From Marinobacter daepoensis DSM 16072 (GTDB lineage Bacteria; Pseudomonadota; Gammaproteobacteria; Pseudomonadales; Oleiphilaceae), in NCBI RefSeq assembly GCF_000421165.1, contig NZ_ATWI01000010.1:248001-312000 (forward strand): a stretch of DNA of 64,000 nucleotides, read 5' to 3'. The translations under genes and the position numbers were made by a program. Positions 1-6,698 of this stretch are shown here, in pieces (position 1 is the first letter of the stretch; every line of letters begins with the position of its first letter). The notes under the pieces were generated by a model. It did not search any database. It saw only the letters and a list, made by a program, of their open reading frames with translations, and was not told where the DNA came from.

Positions 1-1067
1 GCTTCCGTCAGAGATTTCATGGTCATCATCATGCGCCGGACGTCCGGGTGCCGGATGATGGGTGACAAACCCTGCTCCCCCGGAGCGGTACCCTGTACCC
101 GCTCGGAGACGTAATCCCGGGCTTGCTGGTACGCCCGCTCTGAAATGGACACCCCTTGCAGCCCGACGGTCAGGCGGGCGTTGTTCATCATGGTGAACAT
201 GCAGGCAAGGCCCTGGTTTTCCTCTCCAACCAGATAGCCGATGGCGCCATCGTTGTCGCCATAACTCATCACGCAGGTAGGGCTCGCGTGGATACCCAGT
301 TTGTGCTCCAGCGAGACTGCCCGGCAGTCATTTCTCACAGGGTCTTCGCCAGGTTTGCCCGAAAGGTATTTGGGCACGGCAAACAGTGAAATGCCTTTGA
401 CGCCCTGAGGCGCATTCGGCAGACGGGCCAGCACGAGGTGGACAATGTTCTCCGCCATGTCGTGCTCACCCCAGGTAATAAAGATCTTCTGGCCCTTGAT
501 CCGGTAGGCGTCGCCATCCGGAACGGCCTGAGTGCGAATGCCGGACAGGTCTGAACCGGACTGTGGTTCCGTCAGGTTCATAGTGCCGGTCCAGTGGCCT
601 GAGATCATGTTGGCCAGCAGGGACTGTTTCAGGGTATCACTGCCGTTTTCCGACAAGGCTTCGACTGCGCCCTGAGACAACAGAGGACAGAGCCCCCAGG
701 CCATGTTGGCGGCATGCCACATTTCCTGAACCGGAATGGCCAGCGAGAAGGGCAGCCCCTGACCACCAAACTCGGGATCAAACTGCAGGCTAGCCCAGCC
801 GCTGTCAGCGTACTGCTGATAAGCATCCCTGAAGCCGTCCGGTGTGGTGACCACGCCGTCCTGACCCAGTCGCACACCAGTACGGTCGCCGATGGCGTTG
901 GTGGGTGCGATCACGGAACCTGCGAACTTTGCAGCTTCCTCCAGAATGGCTGAGACCACATCCTCTGAGGCGTCTTCGTAGCCACAGGCTTTGACCATTT
1001 CCGCAAAGCCGGCCACGTGCTGGAGGGTAAAGGCCATTTCCCGTGTAGGTGCTCTGTACTCTGTCAT
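1..1067 (-). CDS. Acyl-CoA dehydrogenase, large DmdC-like subfamily (3' end outside window)
   Basis: The gene reads leftward from an ATG at 1065-1067 and runs off the window, leaving about 355 residues. The N-terminus MTEYRAPTREMAF is typical of the roughly 590-residue acyl-CoA dehydrogenases that carry an extra N-terminal domain. That subfamily includes DmdC, the 3-methylmercaptopropionyl-CoA dehydrogenase. The FAD/substrate loop LTEPQSGSDL and the strand KIFITWGEHD are visible; the catalytic glutamate would lie beyond the edge. The ribosome site AAGGAAG overlaps the stop of the upstream phaB-like gene, so it is the third gene of a leftward operon after malonyl-CoA decarboxylase and PhaB. 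Expected role: FAD-dependent alpha,beta-dehydrogenation of an acyl-CoA. Nothing visible fixes the substrate, and a DMSP role is not supported. Confidence 0.9.
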   Translation of the reverse strand, partial: MTEYRAPTREMAFTLQHVAGFAEMVKACGYEDASEDVVSAILEEAAKFAGSVIAPTNAIGDRTGVRLGQDGVVTTPDGFRDAYQQYADSGWASLQFDPEFGGQGLPFSLAIPVQEMWHAANMAWGLCPLLSQGAVEALSENGSDTLKQSLLANMISGHWTGTMNLTEPQSGSDLSGIRTQAVPDGDAYRIKGQKIFITWGEHDMAENIVHLVLARLPNAPQGVKGISLFAVPKYLSGKPGEDPVRNDCRAVSLEHKLGIHASPTCVMSYGDNDGAIGYLVGEENQGLACMFTMMNNARLTVGLQGVSISERAYQQARDYVSERVQGTAPGEQGLSPIIRHPDVRRMMMTMKSLTE

Positions 1068-1077
1068 GGTGTCTTCC

Positions 1078-1827
1078 TTAGCTCATGAATTGGCCGCCGT
1101 TGACCGACAGGTTGGTACCGGTCATAAAGCCTGCATCGTCTGCAGTCAGAAACGCCACGGCTCTGGCGATGTCTTCGGGCTGACCGAGGCGACCCACGGG
1201 AATGCCGGCCAGAATGTTGTCGAGAACTTTCTCGGGTACTTTCCGGACCATCGGTGTGTCGATGTAGCCAGGAGAAACCGAGTTGGCGGTGACGCCTTTA
1301 CGGGCCCCTTCCAGAGCGATGGATTTGGTGAAGCCGTAAATGCCGGCTTTGGTGGCCGCGTAGTTTGACTGACCAAACTGGCCTTTTTCACCATTCAGGG
1401 ACGAGATGTTTACGATGCGGCCAAAGCCCCGTTCGCACATGCCCTCGAAGACGTGCTTGCACATATTGAACATGGACGTCAGGTTCACACTGATGACCTG
1501 ATTCCACTGCTCGGCCTGCATTTTCTTCAGCGGGGCGTCGTTGGTAATGCCAGCGTTGTTGACCAGGATATCAACCGGGCCGTGCTCCTGCTCAACACGG
1601 GCAACGAACGCTTCGCAGTTTTCATAGTTGGTGACGTCCAGTGGGTAGATCGCAACGTCGATACCGTCGTTCTTCATGTCCTGCTGCCAGGCCACCGCGT
1701 CGGCGGTGGATTTTTCGTCGGGCAGGTGTGAGGCAACGATGGTACGGCCCTGGGCGGCCAGAGCTTTACACATGCTGGTGCCCAGGCCACCGGTGGCGCC
1801 GGTTACAACCGCGATACGATTCGTCAT
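1078..1827 (-). CDS. phaB: Acetoacetyl-CoA reductase-like short-chain dehydrogenase (PhaB family)
   Basis: A 249-residue classical SDR. It has the nucleotide-binding TGATGGLG at 9-16, NNAG at 90-93, Asn115, a serine at 142-143 and the catalytic pair Tyr156/Lys160 in SNYAATK. The length, the HVFEGMCERGFGRIVNISS block and the NGGQFM C-terminus match NADPH-dependent acetoacetyl-CoA reductases, which make (R)-3-hydroxybutyryl-CoA for polyhydroxybutyrate. It starts at an ATG behind AAGGAG, 35 nt after the malonyl-CoA decarboxylase gene, and ends 10 nt before the acyl-CoA dehydrogenase. No polymerase or phasin gene is in the window, so a role in another 3-ketoacyl-CoA reduction is possible. Family is certain; substrate is inferred. 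Confidence 0.85.
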   Translation of the reverse strand: MTNRIAVVTGATGGLGTSMCKALAAQGRTIVASHLPDEKSTADAVAWQQDMKNDGIDVAIYPLDVTNYENCEAFVARVEQEHGPVDILVNNAGITNDAPLKKMQAEQWNQVISVNLTSMFNMCKHVFEGMCERGFGRIVNISSLNGEKGQFGQSNYAATKAGIYGFTKSIALEGARKGVTANSVSPGYIDTPMVRKVPEKVLDNILAGIPVGRLGQPEDIARAVAFLTADDAGFMTGTNLSVNGGQFMS

Positions 1828-1862
1828 TGGATTCTCCTTTTACGTTTTTGGGTGATTGCAGA

Positions 1863-3224
1863 TTACTTCAGTAGTTTCTTGACGGCCGTGGATTTGGAAA
1901 TGGCGCCGGCCGCGCCGTATTGCTGGCTCCGGGTCTCGATCTTCGGGAGTTCATACAGGTAGTTCACCATCAGTCCACCGGACTGCTCGATGCCCTTTCG
2001 GGAGGTGTCTGCCATCCAGTTGATCCGGGCGACCTGAGCGCCGTTGCTCAAATGAAAATGGGCCACCGGGTCCAGAGCTCGTTGAGCGTCTTTCTGGCAA
2101 AGGCACAGATAAGACGCGCCGAGCTTGATGAGTGCGTCCTGCCTGAACTGATCGCCGGAGTCGGCGATGGCCGCGGTTCTGGGCGGCGGCAGGCTGAGCC
2201 AGTCGGCGCCACCAGGCAGTTCGGACAAGGTTGCCGGAGCACAGCTGTCCAGCCACCGGACAAACCCGGGCATCGGGGACAAAGTGGCAAACTGTTTCAG
2301 TTGCGGACACTCGTCGCTCAGCTTTTTAACCACCTGTTTGATCAGGAAGTTGCCAAAGCTGATACCGGCCAGCCCTTTCTGCGCGTTGGAGATCGAATAG
2401 AAAATGGCGGTGTCGGCGGTTTCGACATCCTGGGTCGGGGCGTCTTCGTCGAGCAGTTTCTGAACATCACCCGCGAGGCCGTTGACCAGAGCGACTTCGA
2501 CGAAAATCAGTGGCTCTTCTGGCATGTTCGGGTGAATAAAGGCAAAGCAGCGCCGGTCGGAGTCGAGCCGGTTTTTCAGGTCGCTCCAGCTTTGGATTGC
2601 ATGGACGGCTTCGTACGCGATCAGCTTTTCAAGCATGGCTGCGCTGGACGTCCAGGTGATTTCTTCCAGTTGCAAAAGCCCAACGTCAAACCAGGTTGCC
2701 AGCAACTCTCTGAGGTCGGTCTCAAGAGGTTTCAGGGAAGGGTAGTCTTTGCAATAGGCCAGCAGTTCCTCCCGCATGTCGACCAGGAACTTGACGCCCG
2801 ATGGAACGCCATTGAACTGTTTCAGAAGTGTTGTCCGGCTGGGCTCCAGCGCCTTGCGCAGGGCCTGCGCCGCTTCGGTCTTTCGGGCATCGGGCGCGTC
2901 GTGCCACTTGTTGATGGCCGTCTCGGCCTTGTGTTCGTTGACGCCGTACTGGTCCGCGAGTAGTCCGAGAAACCGTATTTTTCCGGTTTTGGAGAGCTTG
3001 AGGTAGGCGCGACCGAGCAACGCTGCCCGGTTCCGGGCCTCGACCTGGCCACCGTTTTCAGCCAGGCAGTTGTCGATCCACGTCCGGACGGTCGCCACGT
3101 CTGACTCTTCAAGGTCCGCGGAAATGTTCATGATGTCGGCGCCGCGACGATTAACGGAGTCTAGCCCTCCGGGCACCAGTTTCTTGAACGCCCTTTCAAA
3201 GATGTTTGCAGGCTGAGCTTGCAT
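1863..3224 (-). CDS. Malonyl-CoA decarboxylase
   Basis: A 453-residue protein starting at the ATG 3222-3224 (MQAQPANIF) behind AGGGGAA; an in-frame ATG at 3302 has no comparable site. The enzyme converts malonyl-CoA to acetyl-CoA and CO2. The N-terminal half is the helical domain. The C-terminal acetyltransferase-like domain shows FYSISNAQKGLAG at about 275-287, carrying the catalytic serine, and HFHLSNGAQVARINW at about 389-403, carrying the catalytic histidine of the MLYCD/MatA family. No malonate CoA-transferase or malonyl-CoA ligase lies beside it, so it more likely controls the malonyl-CoA pool or disposes of beta-oxidation products than grows the cell on malonate. It is the first gene of the leftward operon and diverges from the MaoC gene. 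Confidence 0.93.
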   Translation of the reverse strand: MQAQPANIFERAFKKLVPGGLDSVNRRGADIMNISADLEESDVATVRTWIDNCLAENGGQVEARNRAALLGRAYLKLSKTGKIRFLGLLADQYGVNEHKAETAINKWHDAPDARKTEAAQALRKALEPSRTTLLKQFNGVPSGVKFLVDMREELLAYCKDYPSLKPLETDLRELLATWFDVGLLQLEEITWTSSAAMLEKLIAYEAVHAIQSWSDLKNRLDSDRRCFAFIHPNMPEEPLIFVEVALVNGLAGDVQKLLDEDAPTQDVETADTAIFYSISNAQKGLAGISFGNFLIKQVVKKLSDECPQLKQFATLSPMPGFVRWLDSCAPATLSELPGGADWLSLPPPRTAAIADSGDQFRQDALIKLGASYLCLCQKDAQRALDPVAHFHLSNGAQVARINWMADTSRKGIEQSGGLMVNYLYELPKIETRSQQYGAAGAISKSTAVKKLLK

Positions 3225-3295
3225 ACCGCGGTTCCCCTTCTGCGAAGCGAGGTTGTTTCTTATGTTGGAAAGAAGGCTATCAGAGCAATCTCGAA

Positions 3296-3319
3296 AAACC
3301 AAGTAAAAATACTTGGTTT
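3296..3319. promoter_or_regulatory. Perfect inverted repeat in the divergent malonyl-CoA decarboxylase/MaoC promoter region
   Basis: The arms AAACCAAGTA (3296-3305) and TACTTGGTTT (3310-3319) are perfect complements separated by four A residues. The core, AACCAA then 10 nt then TTGGTT, recurs with the same spacing at 6631-6652 before the molybdoenzyme gene. The position between two divergent genes and the perfect symmetry suggest an operator. The binding protein is unknown. Confidence 0.6.
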
Positions 3320-3337
3320 AATGGATGTAAACCATTA
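3319..3337. promoter_or_regulatory. Second small inverted repeat abutting the 3296-3319 dyad
   Basis: TAATGG (3319-3324) and CCATTA (3332-3337) are complementary, with the 7-nt spacer ATGTAAA. It directly follows the larger dyad and lies 39-57 nt upstream of the MaoC start. It could be a second operator or a fortuitous AT-rich repeat. Confidence 0.3.
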
Positions 3338-3375
3338 GTGTATTAAGTTCATGGATTAATCAGAGGAATGAAACA

Positions 3376-3807
3376 ATGCAAGAACTACATGGTTACTATC
3401 TGGAAGATCTCGAAGTGGGCATGGAGGCGTGTTACGCCAAAACCATCACCGAAGCCGACGTGGTGTTGTTTGCCGGTATCAGTGGTGACGACAACCCGGT
3501 GCACATCAATGTCGAGTACGCCAAGACCACCCCGTTCAAGGAACGCATCGTTCACGGGATGTTCAGTGCCGCCCTGATCTCGGCGGTCCTGGGGACGCGG
3601 CTACCTGGCCCCGGAGCCATCTACATCGACCAGCAAATCCGCTTCAAGGCACCGGTACACATTGGCGATACCGTTGTTGCCACCGCGAAGGTGATTGAGA
3701 TCAACGAAGAGCGTCGTCGGGTAAAGCTGGAGACCATCTGTAAGGTGGGTGACACCGTGGTGGCTGAAGGGGTTGCAACAAACATGGTCGATCGTCGGCC
3801 GGCGTAA
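3376..3807 (+). CDS. MaoC-family (R)-specific enoyl-CoA hydratase, PhaJ-like
   Basis: A 143-residue single hot-dog domain. The hydratase motif GDDNPVHIN gives the catalytic Asp38 and His43, and IVHGMFSAALIS is the following helix. The family hydrates trans-2-enoyl-CoA to (R)-3-hydroxyacyl-CoA, linking beta-oxidation to polyhydroxyalkanoate synthesis. The neighbouring PhaB-like reductase fits that theme. The ATG at 3376 follows AGAGGAATGAAACA. It is divergent from the malonyl-CoA decarboxylase gene and 16 nt upstream of the isochorismatase-family gene. Other MaoC substrates cannot be excluded. Confidence 0.88.
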   Translation: MQELHGYYLEDLEVGMEACYAKTITEADVVLFAGISGDDNPVHINVEYAKTTPFKERIVHGMFSAALISAVLGTRLPGPGAIYIDQQIRFKAPVHIGDTVVATAKVIEINEERRRVKLETICKVGDTVVAEGVATNMVDRRPA

Positions 3808-3823
3808 GGCAGGAGTGCTGGAT

Positions 3824-4369
3824 ATGTTGTTGGATAGAGAAAAGTCGATCGTAACCGTGGTTGATGTTCAGGCCCGGCTGCTGCCTGGCGTTCACGAACA
3901 CGAGAGCCTGGTGAATAACTGCAGCTGGCTGGTTCGGCTGGCGCACTTGATGGAAGTGCCGGTGATTGGGTCTGAGCAGTACCCGGAGGGCCTGGGGCAC
4001 ACCGAAGAGGGCCTCAGAGCGTTGGTTGGCGAAGCTAACCTGCATGGGAAAACGCTGTTCTCATGCATTGATGACGCCGGGTTTGAAGCCGCGTTCAATG
4101 CTCATGACCGGAAACAGGTGGTTCTGTGCGGGATGGAGTCCCACGCCTGTGTTGTCCAGTCTGTGCTGAGAATGCTGGAGAAGGGGCTGGAAGTTTTCGT
4201 GGTGACGGATGCCATTTCAGCCCGGAATCCGCAGGACACCGACGTCTCGTTGCGCCGCCTCGAGCGCGCCGGGGCGCAACTGGTCACCCGGGAGATGGTC
4301 GGTTTTGAATGGCTGCGTCGGTCAGACGCGGCCCAGTTCAAAGCCTTCAGTAAAGACTTCCTGAGGTAG
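3824..4369 (+). CDS. Isochorismatase-family cysteine hydrolase (YcaC-like)
   Basis: A 181-residue protein from the ATG at 3824 behind GCAGGAG; the reading frame is open further upstream but overlaps the MaoC gene. The Asp-Lys-Cys triad of the family is present: Asp14 in TVVDVQARLL, Lys76 in HGKTLFSC and Cys109 in GMESHACVVQ. The sequence ISARNPQDTDVSLRRLERAGA resembles the YcaC/hydrolase-2 group rather than siderophore isochorismatases. Likely a soluble amidase or hydrolase of unknown substrate. It is probably co-transcribed with the MaoC gene. Confidence 0.85.
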   Translation: MLLDREKSIVTVVDVQARLLPGVHEHESLVNNCSWLVRLAHLMEVPVIGSEQYPEGLGHTEEGLRALVGEANLHGKTLFSCIDDAGFEAAFNAHDRKQVVLCGMESHACVVQSVLRMLEKGLEVFVVTDAISARNPQDTDVSLRRLERAGAQLVTREMVGFEWLRRSDAAQFKAFSKDFLR

Positions 4370-4463
4370 TATGAGGCGGGGCCCGCGACTTATGTCGTCA
4401 AGGGCCCTCTAATCGTGCCATAGTGCCGTCGACGCAGCCGCCTGAATCTGGAGAACCGATCCC

Positions 4464-5981
4464 ATGAAAACCCGCACACCGGAAGAAGGCTTTTCCGCAC
4501 TGACAGACGACGCGGAAAGAAACCGGTTGCTGGCGGAAATGGCGGAGGAGTCCACCGACATGATTTCTCGCCACACCCCGGAAGACTGGCGGTTTATTTA
4601 TGCGTCTCCGGCCGTAACCCACTTGCTGGGGTACCGTGTGGAAGAGATTGTCGGTATGTCGGCATACGACCTTTACCACCCGGACGATGTCGAGGATTTC
4701 AGGCTGCGCGCGCCGACCGTGACCTATGATCGCGGCTTGTACACTCACACCTACCGGTTCCGCTGCAAAGATGGTCATTACACCTGGCTGGAGAGCACCA
4801 GCCGGACCATCCGGGACCCGGAGACGAACGAGATCCGGGAAATTCTGGTGGTCTCCCGTGATGCCACCCACAGGATCAAGGCGGATAAAGCCAATCGACG
4901 GCTGGCCCGAGTGCTGGAAAGTACCCAGGATCTGGTGATCTTCGTAAACCTTGATCACACAGTTTCGCACCTGAATGAAGCCGCGCGGCGGGCACTCAGG
5001 CTGGAACAGACCGATTACAGCTCGTTCGATGTTGCCCGCTTCCTGACGGAGAGAGGGCAGGAATTGCTGTCGGGCGAAGGGTTTCCGGGGGCCCGGAAGA
5101 CCGGGCACTGGCGTGGCGAGGTGACGATGTGCAGCCTGGATGGCACCCGGATTCCGGTTCTTCTGGAATTGCTTGCCCACCGCTCGCTGCATGGCGACAT
5201 TGAGTATTTCTCCATCGTTGCGCACGACCTGACGGAAAAGAAAGCCGCTGAAGAACAGCTGAAACAGTATCGGGCAGACATTGACCATGCCAGCCGACTG
5301 GTGACCATGGGAGAGCTGGCGTCGAGCCTCGCCCACGAGCTGAACCAGCCGCTTTCGGCCATGGTGAACTACCTGCGCGGGATTGAACGCCGCTTTGCCG
5401 GCCATGAAAGCATTGCCTGGCGCGATGTGGACGTGCCCATCACCCGCAGCATCCGGACGGCCCTGAGGGCAGGTGAAATCATTCATCGGATGATGGACTT
5501 TACCCGTAAACAGGAACCCGTGATTACCTCGCTGGAGTTGCCAGAGCTGATCAGCGATATGATTGAGTTCTGCGACTCGGTGGCCGACCGCAATCAGGTA
5601 CGGGTTATTCAGGAAGTGCCGTCGGATACGCCGTTGGTTAAAGGCGACCGCATTCAGCTTGAGCAGGTGCTTCTGAACCTGATTGTGAACGCGATTGAGG
5701 CGAGTGAAAGCACAGACGAGAGCCCAAAAACCGTCCGGGTGACGGTGGCTCCGCACTCGGAGGATCAGATTCGGGTCAGTGTAGAAGACCAGGGGCCGGG
5801 TGTGTCGGAAGCCGATATGTCTCAGCTTTTTGATCGCTTCTTCTCAACCAAACAGTCAGGATTGGGCATGGGGCTGGCCATCAGCCGCTCATTGGTAGAG
5901 AATCTGGGGGGCGAGCTGTGGGCGACCAACCTCCCTGAAGGGGGCGCCTCTTTTTCATTCACCCTGAACATTGCCGACTGA
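4464..5981 (+). CDS. Soluble two-PAS sensor histidine kinase, FixL-like architecture
   Basis: A 505-residue protein without membrane segments. A first PAS domain lies at about 32-140 (WRFIYASPAVTHLLGY, then YHPDDVEDF) and a second at about 148-258. The kinase core follows: H box SSLAHELNQPLSAM with phosphoacceptor His291, N box NLIVNAIEAS from Asn405, G1 EDQGPGV and G2 GLGMGLAISRSL. ATP-dependent autophosphorylation of His291 is expected, with transfer to the regulator that follows 7 nt downstream. The sensed cue is internal and unknown; a FixL-type heme histidine was not established. The pair precedes a molybdoenzyme gene, a likely but unproven target. Confidence 0.9.
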   Translation: MKTRTPEEGFSALTDDAERNRLLAEMAEESTDMISRHTPEDWRFIYASPAVTHLLGYRVEEIVGMSAYDLYHPDDVEDFRLRAPTVTYDRGLYTHTYRFRCKDGHYTWLESTSRTIRDPETNEIREILVVSRDATHRIKADKANRRLARVLESTQDLVIFVNLDHTVSHLNEAARRALRLEQTDYSSFDVARFLTERGQELLSGEGFPGARKTGHWRGEVTMCSLDGTRIPVLLELLAHRSLHGDIEYFSIVAHDLTEKKAAEEQLKQYRADIDHASRLVTMGELASSLAHELNQPLSAMVNYLRGIERRFAGHESIAWRDVDVPITRSIRTALRAGEIIHRMMDFTRKQEPVITSLELPELISDMIEFCDSVADRNQVRVIQEVPSDTPLVKGDRIQLEQVLLNLIVNAIEASESTDESPKTVRVTVAPHSEDQIRVSVEDQGPGVSEADMSQLFDRFFSTKQSGLGMGLAISRSLVENLGGELWATNLPEGGASFSFTLNIAD

Positions 5982-5988
5982 CCAACTC

Positions 5989-6627
5989 ATGACTTCCAAC
6001 AACGATACTCAAACGGTGTTCGTCATTGATGACGATGCCGATGTGCGTGATTCTTTGCAATGGCTGCTGGAATCCGTTGGGCTCCAGGTGCAGGCGTTTG
6101 AGGATGCGTTGGCCTTTTTTGATGCATTTGATGAGCGGCAGAGCGGCTGTATCGTCATGGATGTCCGGATGCCGGGGCTGAGCGGTATCAACGCCCAGAA
6201 AAAACTGCCGGAACACAACATTGAGTTGCCGGTCATTATGATTTCTGCCCACGGCAATGTGGATATGGCCGTCAGAGCTCTGACTCAGGGCGCTCTTACC
6301 TTCATAGAAAAGCCTTTCGATGATCAGGTGCTGATTGATCACGTTCACAACGCCCTCGAAAAAGACCGTGCAAGGTTTGCCCGCCGGAATTCACAAGCCC
6401 GTATCCGGGAGCGATACGACAGTCTCACCCGCCGTGAACGCCAGGTTCTGGAGCTGATCGTCAAAGGCTTTTCCAATCAGGAAGCTGCGGATGAACTCGG
6501 TATTAATCGCAAGACGGTTGAAGGCCATCGGGCCAATATGATGGCCAAAATGAAAGTGGACTCGTTCGCCGAACTGGTTCAGGTTGCCATTGGTCTGGGG
6601 CAGGTAAAAACCCTCGATTTCGGTTAA
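5989..6627 (+). CDS. FixJ/NarL-type response regulator
   Basis: A 212-residue protein from the ATG at 5989; a TTG at 5971 would overlap the kinase gene. The receiver domain has acidic residues IDDDAD at 13-18, phosphoacceptor Asp58 in CIVMDVRMPG, Ser86 and Lys108 in IEKPF. A LuxR-type helix-turn-helix follows at about 145-205 (SLTRRERQVLELIVKGFSNQ, then INRKTVEGHRANMMAK). It is the cognate partner of the adjacent kinase. Its stop at 6627 is 3 nt before the AACCAA-N10-TTGGTC dyad preceding the molybdoenzyme gene. A role for this regulator at that dyad is a hypothesis. Confidence 0.93.
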   Translation: MTSNNDTQTVFVIDDDADVRDSLQWLLESVGLQVQAFEDALAFFDAFDERQSGCIVMDVRMPGLSGINAQKKLPEHNIELPVIMISAHGNVDMAVRALTQGALTFIEKPFDDQVLIDHVHNALEKDRARFARRNSQARIRERYDSLTRRERQVLELIVKGFSNQEAADELGINRKTVEGHRANMMAKMKVDSFAELVQVAIGLGQVKTLDFG

Positions 6628-6630
6628 CAA

Positions 6631-6652
6631 AACCAAGTATTTGTCATTGGTC
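6631..6652. promoter_or_regulatory. Dyad AACCAA-N10-TTGGTC upstream of the molybdoenzyme gene
   Basis: AACCAAGTA begins at 6631 and TTGGTC lies at 6647-6652, giving the same half-sites and the same 10-nt spacer as the dyad at 3297-3318. It lies in the 71-nt gap between the response regulator stop and the molybdoenzyme start at 6699. Likely a binding site for a shared regulator. Confidence 0.5.
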
Positions 6653-6698
6653 AAAGTTTGTGCTTTCATGCCTGTACAACAAAAACAGGAGCATGCAC

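Noticed and set aside
1..1067. DMSP demethylation-pathway gene dmdC
   Set aside because: Only the subfamily resembles DmdC; no DmdA, DmdB or DmdD candidate is nearby and the neighbours concern malonyl-CoA and 3-ketoacyl-CoA.
4398..5756. 452-codon open frame antisense to the histidine kinase
   Set aside because: Exactly opposite a gene with clear domain motifs; the translation has no family features and the frame is open only because of high G+C.
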